A stretch of 64,000 nucleotides of DNA from Butyrivibrio fibrisolvens (GTDB lineage Bacteria; Bacillota; Clostridia; Lachnospirales; Lachnospiraceae). The notes under the pieces are model-generated. The model worked only from the letters and a program-made list of their open reading frames with translations. It made no database searches and was not told the origin of the DNA. The stretch spans positions 2,046,001 to 2,110,000 of the forward strand of contig NZ_CP146963.1 in NCBI RefSeq assembly GCF_037113525.1, in the 5' to 3' direction. Each line of letters opens with the position of its first letter. Position 1 is the first letter of the stretch. Of the stretch, positions 1 through 8,479 are shown in pieces. The translations under genes and the position numbers were made by a program.

Positions 1-585
1 ATTTTGGACAAGATGATCCCTGCTGTCTGCAAGGTCGTAGGTCCCAGAGGTGATGGAATAATGGTCACCCAGCCCAAGTATAAAGGTGTGCCATTAAATG
101 AAATGCACGATTTTTCTTTTAGTATTCATGACAAGGATAATAACAAATATAATTTTGTCTGCAGTCTCATACAGCCGATCTCGCAGCTGGGTAATATGTT
201 TTATTACATGGAAGGGCTCAAGGGTATAGATACTAAAAACTACCGTAAGGCAGCAAGGTATCCCGTAGGAATAAAAGGTTCTGCGTATGTTGGCAAAGAA
301 GCGGATGTTCAGGTAGTTATTTATGATATTTCCATGAGGGGAATATCGTTTGTTATGGAAAGAGAGGCTGTTTTTCGTATAGGTGATGAAGTTACTATCA
401 CTTTTCAGGAAAAAGAGCGAAGCAGGCATCTTGTAGTTCTGGCAACAGTTGTCAGGAAATTCTCACTTGATGAATTTGAAGCTTACGGATGCAGGATGCA
501 TGATATGGGAACTGATGTAATGGCCTTTGTCAAAAAGGTCAAGGACAGGTACACGAATGGGGGGGAATCTCAGGATCAGAACTGA
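1..585 (+). CDS. PilZ-domain c-di-GMP receptor, YcgR-like (5' truncated)
   Basis: The reading frame is open from the first base of the window, so the N-terminus is probably missing; an in-frame TTG at 4 is the first possible start visible. The visible ~193 residues have a beta-rich N-terminal part (YcgR-N-like) and then a PilZ domain. The two c-di-GMP binding signatures are present: RxxxR as RKAAR near residue 81 and DxSxxG as DISMRG near residue 108. Proteins of this type bind c-di-GMP in the cytoplasm and act on motility or polysaccharide machinery. Two diguanylate cyclase genes follow directly, which supports a local c-di-GMP signalling cluster. The target of this receptor cannot be read from the sequence. 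Confidence 0.85.
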   Translation: MLDKMIPAVCKVVGPRGDGIMVTQPKYKGVPLNEMHDFSFSIHDKDNNKYNFVCSLIQPISQLGNMFYYMEGLKGIDTKNYRKAARYPVGIKGSAYVGKEADVQVVIYDISMRGISFVMEREAVFRIGDEVTITFQEKERSRHLVVLATVVRKFSLDEFEAYGCRMHDMGTDVMAFVKKVKDRYTNGGESQDQN

Positions 586-606
586 TTCGGGTTCCTATCG
601 TATAAT

Positions 607-2451
607 ATGAAAAAGATAGCTTTACTTACAGATGGTTGGCGCAAATATATAGTTTATGCCTGGACTGAAGGCATAATGAGGAAGATAAAAAAAGAGAATC
701 TCGATATAGCTCTTTTCCAGTTTAACTGCTTTGGTAACTGGAGCCGAGACAAGGAAAATAATACCGGCGAATATAATATCTTTAATCTTCCTGTTCTAGA
801 GGAATTCGACGGTATTGTGGTTGATGCTAACAATATCACTGACTATGAAGTACTTCAGAAGCTCATTAAATCGATCAGAGAAAGCGGAAAGCCCGCAGTA
901 AGCATCGGCCATGAATTTCCCGACCTTTACTATGTCGGTATAGATAACAGGAAACCTATAGAAGAGATCATGGATCATCTCTATAATTTCCATAATTGCA
1001 GAAGATTTGTTTTCGCCGGAGGCCCTGGCGACAATTTTGAAAACAGACAAAGGGCAGAATCTTATCTGGACTGTCTCCAGAAATATCAACTTACAGAACT
1101 GAATAATCCGGTCCTTTATGGAAACTATGAGTTCTCTACGGGCGTTCGATATATGAATGATTATATTAAAAATCATAAAGAACTTCCGGATGCTTTCGTG
1201 TGCGCTAATGACAATATAGCAACCGGTATCTGCAGGACAGCAGAGCTTAATGGATATCATGTCCCGGAAGATTTCCTTGTTACAGGATTTGATAACCTTG
1301 AAAAGGCAAGGAACTACCTGCCTCAGATAACAACTGTAAACATGGACAGAGAGCTGATCGGTGAACAGGCCCTGAACATTTTAATTGATGTATGGAATGG
1401 CAGGGATATACCTTCACACAGATATACAGATGCTAATGTAATATATGCTGAGAGCTGTGGCTGCCCTAACAGTGGAATGGTCGACTACCGCAATTATCTT
1501 AAGAGTGTTATAGATTCAAACTGTGCCAGGGAAGTTTTTGAAAATGAGATAGCCTGCCTTGAAAGAGAAGTTTTAAAAGAGTCTGCCATGCATGATATGT
1601 TCAATGATATTGAACTGTTCATGTGCAGGAAGCACGTCGAAGGATTCTATATTATTGTAGATGAGAGAATATTTGACCCTAATATGAATACCCATTTTCC
1701 GGTAGAAGGCTATTCAACTCCTGATCTTAAAGTGCAGCTTGCAGTAGTGAAAGGCAGAAGTGTTAAGTTTAATACTGTAAAAGAGCTTATTGGATATATT
1801 GATCAGAACCTTGCCGGAAATCATTATCTTTACAGTCCCATACATTTTGGTAATGAAGCTGTTGGCTTTACTATTCATAAAAACCCTGCTTTTCTATATG
1901 AGTGGTCAAACCTTCTTGATATGCAGGAGGGTATTATTGACGGCTTTAAGAACCTTTTCCATAAAAAGCAGCTTACTAATGCTATGAAGCAGCTTGAAGA
2001 TATTTACAACAAGGATCAGCTTACAGGTGTATTCAATAGAATCGCCCTTACTGATATAGTCGAATCAAGATTCAACAAGGAAAGAGCCCGGGGCATCGTC
2101 TGGGGCGTTGTATTTGTTGATGCTGACAACTTTAAGGAACTCAATGACACTTATGGTCATGAGTATGGCGACAAGGTATTAAAACTTATAGCCAAGACCA
2201 TGAAGAAGCACGTCCCTGAGGGCGGTAATGTCTTCAGATTTGGCGGCGATGAGTTTGTAGCTCTTTTCCCAAATGCTTCAAAGGGAAGCCTGAAGGATTA
2301 TAGAGAAAAAGTGGTTGGCGAACTTGTTAAAAATGGTGCAGCCATAAGTATGGGCAGCTGTCTGACTAATATGAATATGACTCTTAAACTGACTGATTAT
2401 ATCTCTGCCGCAGATGGCAGTATGTACCTTGATAAGAATGATAAAGAATAA
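607..2451 (+). CDS. Cytosolic diguanylate cyclase with LacI/periplasmic-binding-protein-like sensor domain
   Basis: 614 aa. Residues 1-285 read as a LacI/PBP1-type ligand-binding domain (opening MKKIALLTDGW, then DAFVCANDNIATG and LVTGFDNLEKA) without the DNA-binding helix-turn-helix that LacI proteins carry. A middle region of ~170 residues follows, then a GGDEF domain with intact RFGGDEF near residue 546 and the upstream DQLTGVFNR motif. No RxxD inhibitory site lies at the usual position before GGDEF. There is no signal peptide or membrane segment, so a cytosolic small molecule, probably a sugar or sugar phosphate by family analogy, is inferred to control c-di-GMP synthesis. The ATG is preceded by TATAAT at 601-606 and only weak ribosome-binding sequence. 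Confidence 0.85.
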   Translation: MKKIALLTDGWRKYIVYAWTEGIMRKIKKENLDIALFQFNCFGNWSRDKENNTGEYNIFNLPVLEEFDGIVVDANNITDYEVLQKLIKSIRESGKPAVSIGHEFPDLYYVGIDNRKPIEEIMDHLYNFHNCRRFVFAGGPGDNFENRQRAESYLDCLQKYQLTELNNPVLYGNYEFSTGVRYMNDYIKNHKELPDAFVCANDNIATGICRTAELNGYHVPEDFLVTGFDNLEKARNYLPQITTVNMDRELIGEQALNILIDVWNGRDIPSHRYTDANVIYAESCGCPNSGMVDYRNYLKSVIDSNCAREVFENEIACLEREVLKESAMHDMFNDIELFMCRKHVEGFYIIVDERIFDPNMNTHFPVEGYSTPDLKVQLAVVKGRSVKFNTVKELIGYIDQNLAGNHYLYSPIHFGNEAVGFTIHKNPAFLYEWSNLLDMQEGIIDGFKNLFHKKQLTNAMKQLEDIYNKDQLTGVFNRIALTDIVESRFNKERARGIVWGVVFVDADNFKELNDTYGHEYGDKVLKLIAKTMKKHVPEGGNVFRFGGDEFVALFPNASKGSLKDYREKVVGELVKNGAAISMGSCLTNMNMTLKLTDYISAADGSMYLDKNDKE

Positions 2452-2480
2452 GGGTTTTTCCAAAAAGAAAAGCCTTTTTT
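2451..2480 (+). terminator. Possible intrinsic terminator after the GGDEF gene
   Basis: An imperfect stem (AGGGTTTTT against AAAAGAAAAGCCT, with one mismatch) is followed by a T run. It overlaps the stop codon of the preceding gene. The hairpin is weak, so the call is tentative. Confidence 0.45.
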
Positions 2481-2624
2481 ATCTATAGAATCTTCCCCGT
2501 AGCACTTAATTTTTTTCCTTTTTTATCCGAAATTCTATTTGCCGATTTATTGAATGAAATAGCTTTGAAAAGACTCTTTGAGGGCTCATTTTACTGACAT
2601 TTGGATATCTTTCGGAGGGTGCTG

Positions 2625-4544
2625 ATGAAAAATTTCTTTACGCGTGAACGTGTAAGATATCTTGTATTGGGATTTCTGGCGATATCATTTATTGCGTCTA
2701 CATCCATTTACAGTTTGCAGACTAAAGATGTCAATGAACTTGTGTTTTACAGAGAAGACGGTGTTTGTATTGACTTTTCACAGGACTGGATCGATGAAGA
2801 TGGCAATCTTGTAAATCTTGATGAGCTCAAATTTTATGATCACGAAGATAGAGAAAGTTATCTTTTCCATAAGGTTATTCCGGATGAACTTTTAGGTGAA
2901 GAATCTTTGTGCTTTGAAGTAAGGCACATGGGCTTTATTGTTTATTTTGATGACAGGGATTATGACGGCTATGAGTATGGGGATACTCCGGACGATCTTG
3001 ATTTTCTTGTTGATATAGTGGATGTATCTAAAGCCGAAACAGAAAAACTTAAAGATTCACCTGATAAAACATTTGATGATATTGTTGCTATTAATTTTAT
3101 AGATTACCGTGATAAATACGGAGTTGATTACATCGCCTACGCAGGTGATGGCCACGGATCGGGCATTGGCAGCCGTGGTGCAGGTACATACCTTAAAACT
3201 ATGCAGCTGTATGTTACTGATGCGGGTGATACAGTTTATCTTGAGCTGTTTCCTGTCTATAGCAGTTCCAAGATCAATCATATTATGATCGAACCTGCCA
3301 ATTCTTATATCAGATATCGTATTCTTTCAGCACTTCCAAGATTTATAGTATGCCTGATCATTATCGTGACTGGTGTGACAGTTCTTATTATCTGCCTTCT
3401 TATGAAGGGTAATATGTCTGTCAAGATTTATGAGGCGTTAGCAGCTCTTATCATCCTGGTCGGAACCTGGTCGATGTTAGAGACGCATCTATTTGACTAT
3501 ATTCTTGGTACTTCCGAGTATATGCATACGGTTTCGTATTTCCTTTTGATGGTTATGGCTTACCCGATCGCTGTATTTAGTGATACAGTTATGCTCAAAC
3601 CTCATAAAAAGATTTCTGATGTTATTTTCTGGATAATTGTAATACTCATTCTTTATTGTACGATTGTTAATTACTGGGATATTTTCGATTTCCATGAGAC
3701 AGTTTATCTTTCCGATGCCCTAATTCTCGTAACAGGTATATTTGTTATAGTCAGGCTCATAATGGATCAGAAATTCAGAAAAGATAATGATCTTCATATT
3801 AATACTAACTGGATTGATATTTCACTGGCTATCATAACCATTTTAGGATTTGTAGACATGTTCAGATACCTTAATATTCTTAGTATAAAATCTATTTTTG
3901 ACAGCAGCTTTTTTACAAGAATTGGTGTTCTTATATTCACGATCGGAATGTTCATTAATATCTTTGAAGAAGTTGTCCATAGGAATAAACAGGCCGATAA
4001 GGCCGGTACTTACATGGAGATGGCCTTTACGGACGCTCTTACAGGTATTCCTAACCGCGGCGCTTTTCTTCTTAAGGAGAGTGAGCTTTCTGACAGAATG
4101 AAGGATTCTTCTAAGAGGAAAAAAGATAGTAATTTCCAGATCGTATATGTGGCACTGGATCTTAATGGCCTTAAGATCGTTAATGATACTCTTGGTCATG
4201 CAACAGGAGATGATTATATTGTTGCCGCATCCGGTATCCTTATGCAGGTATTCTCTGAATATGGATATGTGTACAGGGTCGGTGGTGACGAGTTCGCATC
4301 CTTTATCGTATGTGATAATGCTGTCGGTATATGCAAAGAATGCATACAGACAATGAAAGATAAGATCAGGGATTATAATCAGAACTCCAATCAGGAGATG
4401 CAGATGCATATTGCATATGGTTACAGCGTATGGAGACCTGGAGATAAAAGGTCTATCAGCGAGATAGAAAAAGAAGGCGATGAAGCCATGTACGAAAAGA
4501 AACGTCAGATGAAAAAAGAGGCAGCGAAGAATACGACTAATTAA
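2625..4544 (+). CDS. Membrane diguanylate cyclase with extracytoplasmic sensor and 7TM region (7TMR-DISM type)
   Basis: 639 aa from the ATG at 2625, chosen because GGAGGG at 2614-2619 sits just upstream; an in-frame TTG at 2601 would add 8 residues. Order: one membrane segment (~8-28), an acidic extracytoplasmic sensor (~30-235), seven closely spaced membrane segments (~240-440), a short coiled linker, and a C-terminal GGDEF domain (FTDALTGIPNR, then RVGGDEF near residue 552). The active site is intact and no RxxD I-site is seen. The layout matches the 7TM diverse intracellular signalling receptors, here coupled to c-di-GMP synthesis. The ligand is unknown. Confidence 0.85.
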   Translation: MKNFFTRERVRYLVLGFLAISFIASTSIYSLQTKDVNELVFYREDGVCIDFSQDWIDEDGNLVNLDELKFYDHEDRESYLFHKVIPDELLGEESLCFEVRHMGFIVYFDDRDYDGYEYGDTPDDLDFLVDIVDVSKAETEKLKDSPDKTFDDIVAINFIDYRDKYGVDYIAYAGDGHGSGIGSRGAGTYLKTMQLYVTDAGDTVYLELFPVYSSSKINHIMIEPANSYIRYRILSALPRFIVCLIIIVTGVTVLIICLLMKGNMSVKIYEALAALIILVGTWSMLETHLFDYILGTSEYMHTVSYFLLMVMAYPIAVFSDTVMLKPHKKISDVIFWIIVILILYCTIVNYWDIFDFHETVYLSDALILVTGIFVIVRLIMDQKFRKDNDLHINTNWIDISLAIITILGFVDMFRYLNILSIKSIFDSSFFTRIGVLIFTIGMFINIFEEVVHRNKQADKAGTYMEMAFTDALTGIPNRGAFLLKESELSDRMKDSSKRKKDSNFQIVYVALDLNGLKIVNDTLGHATGDDYIVAASGILMQVFSEYGYVYRVGGDEFASFIVCDNAVGICKECIQTMKDKIRDYNQNSNQEMQMHIAYGYSVWRPGDKRSISEIEKEGDEAMYEKKRQMKKEAAKNTTN

Positions 4545-4562
4545 TACGGGAGGAATAATATT

Positions 4563-5870
4563 ATGTGGGCTTATGAAAGTGTTTTTTATCAGATATATCC
4601 CCTTGGTGCCTGTGGCGCGCCATTTGAAAATGACGGTAAACCTGAAAAGAGAATAAAAAAGCTTGATGCGTACGTTCCGCATCTTAAAAAACTTGGAGTT
4701 AAGGGGGTTTTATTTAATCCCCTTTTTGATTCCGACACACATGGCTATAACACAAGAGATTATCGCAAGGTTGATGTAAGACTTGGCGATAACGATGATT
4801 TCAAAAAGCTTGTTGATAAGCTCCACAAGGCGGGCATGAAGGTTATACTTGATGCAGTATTTAACCACGTCGGCCGCGGCTTCTGGGGCTTTGTTGACGT
4901 TCTTGAAAAAAGAGAAGCTTCCCCATATAAAGACTGGTTCCACATTAACTTTGGCGGTAACGATGGCTATAATGACGGACTCTGGTACGAGGGCTGGGAA
5001 GGTAATTTTGACCTTGTTAAACTTAATCTTCAAAATCCAGCAGTAACAGATTATCTTATTGATACTGTTAAGTACTGGATCGATACTTTTGATATAGATG
5101 GACTTAGGCTTGACGTTGCATATTGCCTTGATCAGAACTTTATCAGAAGACTTCGCTATGAATCTTCCCAGATGAAAGAAGATTTCTTCCTTATGGGCGA
5201 GATGATAGGAGGAGATTACAGAAATATCTGCGGAGAAGGACTGTGTGACAGCGCTACTAACTATGAATGTTACAAGGGCCTCTTTTCCTCAATGAACTCT
5301 TATAACCTGTTTGAGATAACTCATTCACTTCTGCGTCAGTTCGGACCTGAAAACTGGACGTTGTATCGCGGAATGCATCTGTGGTCCTTCGTTGATAATC
5401 ATGATGTTACAAGAGTTTCAAGTATCCTGACTAATCCTGAGCACATTAAGCCAATTTATGCTCTTATGTGCGGTATGCCGGGTATACCATCTATATATTA
5501 TGGCAGTGAGTGGGGCTTTAAGGCTGATAAGTCTCAGGGAGATCCGGCGCTTAGGCCTATGTTCGATAAGATGGAGTGGAACGATCTTACAGACTATGTG
5601 AAGGGATGCGTAAATGCATTCCAGTCTTCGCATGCGCTTCAGTACGGGGCTTTTAAATCGCTTGTGCTTCAGAATAAGGCGTGCGTGTGGGAAAGAGAAG
5701 CGGATGATGACAGAGTTATGGTTGCCTGCAATATAGATGGGGCTTCGTTTACAGCGCATTTCGACGCAAGAGCAGGAAGAGCCGAAGACCTTATAACGGG
5801 CCAAATTGTAGACTTTGGCGGTGGACTCGAGATCCCGCCGTATACGGCGTATATACTGAGGCCGTGTTGA
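4563..5870 (+). CDS. Cytosolic GH13 alpha-glucosidase / maltodextrin-degrading enzyme
   Basis: 435 aa, no signal peptide. All four GH13 conserved regions are present: DAVFNH (97-102), GLRLDVA with nucleophile D184, GEMIG with acid/base E213, and FVDNHD with D281. A short C-terminal beta domain follows. The compact length and lack of N-terminal carbohydrate modules suit a cytosolic cyclomaltodextrinase/maltogenic amylase-like or oligo-alpha-glucosidase activity on short alpha-glucans; exact specificity cannot be read. RBS GGGAGGAAT lies at 4549-4557. The stop codon is 13 bp before a long palindromic element. Unlike the GH13-like protein at 26632, this one keeps every catalytic residue. Confidence 0.88.
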   Translation: MWAYESVFYQIYPLGACGAPFENDGKPEKRIKKLDAYVPHLKKLGVKGVLFNPLFDSDTHGYNTRDYRKVDVRLGDNDDFKKLVDKLHKAGMKVILDAVFNHVGRGFWGFVDVLEKREASPYKDWFHINFGGNDGYNDGLWYEGWEGNFDLVKLNLQNPAVTDYLIDTVKYWIDTFDIDGLRLDVAYCLDQNFIRRLRYESSQMKEDFFLMGEMIGGDYRNICGEGLCDSATNYECYKGLFSSMNSYNLFEITHSLLRQFGPENWTLYRGMHLWSFVDNHDVTRVSSILTNPEHIKPIYALMCGMPGIPSIYYGSEWGFKADKSQGDPALRPMFDKMEWNDLTDYVKGCVNAFQSSHALQYGAFKSLVLQNKACVWEREADDDRVMVACNIDGASFTAHFDARAGRAEDLITGQIVDFGGGLEIPPYTAYILRPC

Positions 5871-5883
5871 ACGCTGTCGTGGG

Positions 5884-6108
5884 GGATTCCTGAGGCGGGC
5901 AGTTAATAAATGATTTGATTGTCATGAAAATAATATAAAATTCAAGGCATGATATCTGAGAAATTATATTCCCAGGGGTCCGAAACTCGCTTCGCTTAAA
6001 CATACGGCCCCTGAGCGGGAATATAATTCCCCATCTATCAAGCTCTTGAATTTAATATTATTTTCAAAGACAACCAAATCATTTATTAACTGCCCGCCTC
6101 AGGAATCC
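5884..6108 (+). repeat. Long palindromic element, copy A (conserved boxes, variable paired arms)
   Basis: Near-perfect ~100 bp arms fold into one hairpin. Conserved left box TTCAAGGCATGATATCTG is at 5941-5958 and conserved right box CATCTATCAAGCTCTTGAA at 6032-6050. The apical loop contains AAACTCGCTTCGCT between GGGGTCCG and CGGCCCC. The outer helix (5884-5922 with 6069-6108) is unrelated to the outer helices of the other copies, yet pairs almost perfectly with itself. The non-coding stretch 5871-6250 consists of this element, a 41-bp tandem repeat and a small hairpin repeat. It is either a structured RNA locus or a foldback element; no protein is encoded. Confidence 0.85.
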
Positions 6109-6163
6109 GCAAGGGATATGTGTTTATTAACTGCCCGCCTCAGGTATTTGTAAGGTATATGCG
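6082..6163 (+). repeat. 41-bp tandem duplication at the edge of palindromic element A
   Basis: Two 41-bp units (6082-6122, 6123-6163) each begin with TTTATTAACTGCCCGCCTCA; a third partial copy starts at 6164 (TTTATT). The units diverge in their second halves. The first half of unit 1 is also the right outer arm of element A, and its inverted copy is the left arm. Only unit 1, not unit 2, matches the left arm at the tip (GGAATCC). Confidence 0.85.
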
Positions 6164-6180
6164 TTTATTGATTAAGAATT

Positions 6181-6208
6181 AGAAATCCGTATTAGCTGTG
6201 GATTTCGT
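6181..6208 (+). repeat. Small hairpin repeat, copy 1
   Basis: The stem GAAATCC/GGATTTC encloses a short loop. A second copy is at 18554-18581, and the similarity extends on both sides (AATCAGAAATCCG-like start, AATGAAT/GTGAATC-like end, each 40-100 bp before a start codon). A more diverged relative begins near 6715. The stem changes from GT/GT to GC/GC while keeping pairing. Confidence 0.6.
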
Positions 6209-6250
6209 CTGGCAATGAATTGGTATGGTTTATATAAAGGAGGTAAATAT

Positions 6251-6712
6251 ATGGTTATCGCTATGGCTAATGATCATGCTGGTACACAGATGAAAGAAGA
6301 GATTAAGGCGTATCTGGAAGCGCAGGGGTATGAAGTTAAGGATTTTGGAACATATGATAATGAGTCGTGTGACTTGTCTGATTTTGTGTATCCGGCTGCG
6401 CTGGCGGTTGCGAAGGGTGAGTGCGATAGGGGGATATTCTGCGATGGGGTTGGTTATGGAAGTGCGCTTATTGCTAATAAGATAAATGGGTGTTATGCGG
6501 CTGTGTGTCAGGATCCGCTTTGTGCGACGCTTGCTAGGCAGCATACGGATTCTAATATATTGTGCCTGGGAGCTAAGATCATTGGCGGGCTTATGGCGAT
6601 GGAAGTGGTTAAGACGTGGCTAAGTACTGAGCCGCTTATGGAAGAGAAGTATCGTAGGAGAGTTAAGAAGGTTTGTGACATTAACGATAAGCACTGCGTG
6701 CCTGTAAAATGA
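6251..6712 (+). CDS. rpiB: RpiB/LacA/LacB-family sugar-phosphate isomerase
   Basis: 153 aa from the ATG at 6251, which has AAAGGAGGTAA at 6237-6245; an in-frame upstream ATG at 6215 lacks such a site. N-terminal MANDHAG and C-terminal RQHTDSNILCLGAKIIGG match the RpiB family, which interconverts ribose 5-phosphate and ribulose 5-phosphate or isomerises related sugar phosphates. The catalytic Cys is kept (C64), but the usual CGTGxG phosphate loop reads CDGVGYG, so the substrate may not be ribose 5-phosphate. Codon use is G-rich (many GGG, GCG) compared with neighbours. It appears monocistronic between a hairpin repeat and a terminator. Confidence 0.82.
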   Translation: MVIAMANDHAGTQMKEEIKAYLEAQGYEVKDFGTYDNESCDLSDFVYPAALAVAKGECDRGIFCDGVGYGSALIANKINGCYAAVCQDPLCATLARQHTDSNILCLGAKIIGGLMAMEVVKTWLSTEPLMEEKYRRRVKKVCDINDKHCVPVK

Positions 6713-6774
6713 TTTTGAATCAGGAATGCGCACTAATTTGTAAAAGCAGATCGAATGCTGATTGAAAGCATATT

Positions 6775-6808
6775 AGAGCTTCGGATAGTATCCGGGGCTC
6801 TATTTGCG
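6775..6808 (+). terminator. Terminator after rpiB
   Basis: Stem AGAGC...GCTCT with inner CGGAT/ATCCG. The T-tail is short and interrupted (ATTTGCG), so termination may be partial. Confidence 0.55.
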
Positions 6809-6823
6809 TAAAAAGGTCATATC

Positions 6824-6852
6824 TTGAAAAAAATCCAATCTTCTAGTATTAT
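6824..6852 (+). promoter_or_regulatory. Sigma-A-type promoter for abiE
   Basis: TTGAAA at 6824-6829, 17-bp spacer, TATTAT at 6847-6852, about 40 bp before the antitoxin start. A small palindrome GAAATTTC at 6866-6873 lies in the expected leader. AbiEi antitoxins are known to autorepress, so it is a candidate operator (inference). Confidence 0.7.
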
Positions 6853-6893
6853 AAAAGTGAAATGAGAAATTTCAACAATGTGAGGTGAGCGAT

Positions 6894-7511
6894 ATGGTAT
6901 ATGATTATATCATTGCTAATTATAAAAATGGAGAACCAATTTTTTTGAGCGAGCTTCCGGGTGAATCTAAAGATTATCTGAGGCAAGAGATGAAAAAACT
7001 CGTAGATGAAGGGAAGTTGGAGCGTTTATATAATGGTGTCTATTTTCTGCCCTATGTCACGATACTTGGAACTAAGGGAAAGGTATCAATAGATAAATAT
7101 ATTGAAAAAAAGTATCTGACGGTAAATGGTACTACCTCAGGGTATATAACAGGTCTTGGGCTTGCTAATAAATATGGTTTTACAACGCAGAATCCGGCAT
7201 TTTATGAAGTGTGCAGTAATGAAGCAAGCACAAAACAGCGTAAGCAGGAAATTGATGGAAATACTATTGTGATTTATAAGCCCGTAACAGATGTTACAAA
7301 GGAAAATGAGAAAGCGTTGCAGTTTCTTGATATGATGGCCACGCTTGATAGATATAGTGAGATTAGCGGTGAAGAGCTAGTAAATAAACTTAAAAAGTAT
7401 GTTAAACTTGTAAGCCTCGATTTTTCTATTGTTAAAAAGTATCTATCATTATATCCTGACCGGGTTTATAGAAATATCTATGAAGGAGGATTGATGGGTG
7501 AGCTGGTATAA
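6894..7511 (+). CDS. abiEi: AbiEi-type antitoxin / transcriptional regulator of a type IV TA system
   Basis: 205 aa from ATG 6894 with AGGTGAG just upstream; a GTG at 6885 is the alternative. Residues ~1-60 form a winged-helix-like region (ELPGESKDYLRQEMKKLVDEGKLERLYNGVYFLP in part), followed by the conserved GTTSGYITGLGLANKYGF segment typical of AbiEi and DUF6088-type antitoxins. The family represses its own promoter and counteracts AbiEii without direct binding to the toxin. The 3' end overlaps abiEii by 14 bp. The pair is more AT-rich than its neighbours and has its own promoter, consistent with acquisition as a unit. Confidence 0.85.
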   Translation: MVYDYIIANYKNGEPIFLSELPGESKDYLRQEMKKLVDEGKLERLYNGVYFLPYVTILGTKGKVSIDKYIEKKYLTVNGTTSGYITGLGLANKYGFTTQNPAFYEVCSNEASTKQRKQEIDGNTIVIYKPVTDVTKENEKALQFLDMMATLDRYSEISGEELVNKLKKYVKLVSLDFSIVKKYLSLYPDRVYRNIYEGGLMGELV

Positions 7512-8406
7512 AGAATATCGTAGCCAATGGGAAGAAATAATTAGAACAGTAGCGGCAGAAGAACATCGTACTACGCAGATGGTTGAAAAGGATACAATAC
7601 AGTCTATGTTCCTTCTTGAACTTTCTAAGTGTGATCTGCCATTTGTGTTTAAAGGTGGAACATCATTGTCAAAGGCATATGGGTTGATAGATAGATTTTC
7701 AGAAGATATTGATTTATCTATGAATCGTAAGCCGACAGAATCTGAAAAGAAACGAACTAAAGCTGTTATTCTTGAAATTGCGGATAATCTGGGATTGATT
7801 CTTTCGAATCCTAGTGATATTCAATCCAGGCATAGTTATAACAAATATGTGTTTGAGTATGATTCATTTTTTAGCGATATACCTCTTGAACTTATAGTAG
7901 AGACCAGTTTTTACCAGGAAGTATATCCTGTAGAAGTTCATGCAGTGAATAGTTTTGTTGGAAGTTTCTGCTTGAATCGAGGAATTGAATTGCCAATACC
8001 GTTTGATGCTGCAATTGTAAATATACAGGTTCAGTCTTTAGAACGCACCTTTATAGATAAGGTATTTGCTATATGTGATTATAGATTACAGGATATGCAG
8101 GACAGAGATTCAAGACATTTGTATGATATAGCAAAACTTTTACAAGAAATAGAGATTAAATCTGAATTAAGTGAACTTGTTGACAAGGTTCGTGAAGATA
8201 GAATGAAATCGAAAAATAATCCGGCAGCTCAGCCTGAGCATGATATTCAGGAGATGCTTAAGGAAATAATTGAAAGTCATTTTTATGAATCTGATTATAA
8301 TAATATTACAAAGAAGCTTTTGTACGAAGATGTAAGTTATGAAGAGGCTATTTCTAAAGGAATAGCACTTGTTGCTGATATGGATATCTTTAAATATAAT
8401 CGATAA
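7498..8406 (+). CDS. abiEii: AbiEii/AbiGii-type nucleotidyltransferase toxin
   Basis: 302 aa, GTG start at 7498 with GAAGGAGG at 7481-7488 lying inside abiEi. The nucleotidyltransferase core is clear: KGGTSLSKAYG (52-62) and FSEDIDLS (67-74), then a C-terminal helical domain. Family members are NTP transferases that inhibit growth, some by modifying tRNA, and give abortive phage defence or plasmid stabilisation. Overlap with abiEi implies translational coupling. The motifs look intact, so the toxin is probably functional. Confidence 0.9.
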   Translation: MSWYKEYRSQWEEIIRTVAAEEHRTTQMVEKDTIQSMFLLELSKCDLPFVFKGGTSLSKAYGLIDRFSEDIDLSMNRKPTESEKKRTKAVILEIADNLGLILSNPSDIQSRHSYNKYVFEYDSFFSDIPLELIVETSFYQEVYPVEVHAVNSFVGSFCLNRGIELPIPFDAAIVNIQVQSLERTFIDKVFAICDYRLQDMQDRDSRHLYDIAKLLQEIEIKSELSELVDKVREDRMKSKNNPAAQPEHDIQEMLKEIIESHFYESDYNNITKKLLYEDVSYEEAISKGIALVADMDIFKYNR

Positions 8407-8441
8407 GAAGATGCTGCTTCAGTAATTGTTTTAAAATGGTG

Positions 8442-8447
8442 TATAAT
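8442..8447 (+). promoter_or_regulatory. -10 element (TATAAT) upstream of dut
   Basis: A perfect TATAAT stands 33 bp before the dut start codon. No good -35 hexamer is found at 16-18 bp, so this is only a partial promoter call. Confidence 0.45.
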
Positions 8448-8479
8448 GAGTAACGGATAAAATACAGGGAGGAGCTTAA

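Noticed and set aside
3843..4682. Long minus-strand reading frame opposite the 7TM GGDEF gene
   Set aside because: It runs through the coding region of a well-supported gene, has odd composition (many Ile, Phe, His) and no start signals. It is a mirror of the + strand codons.
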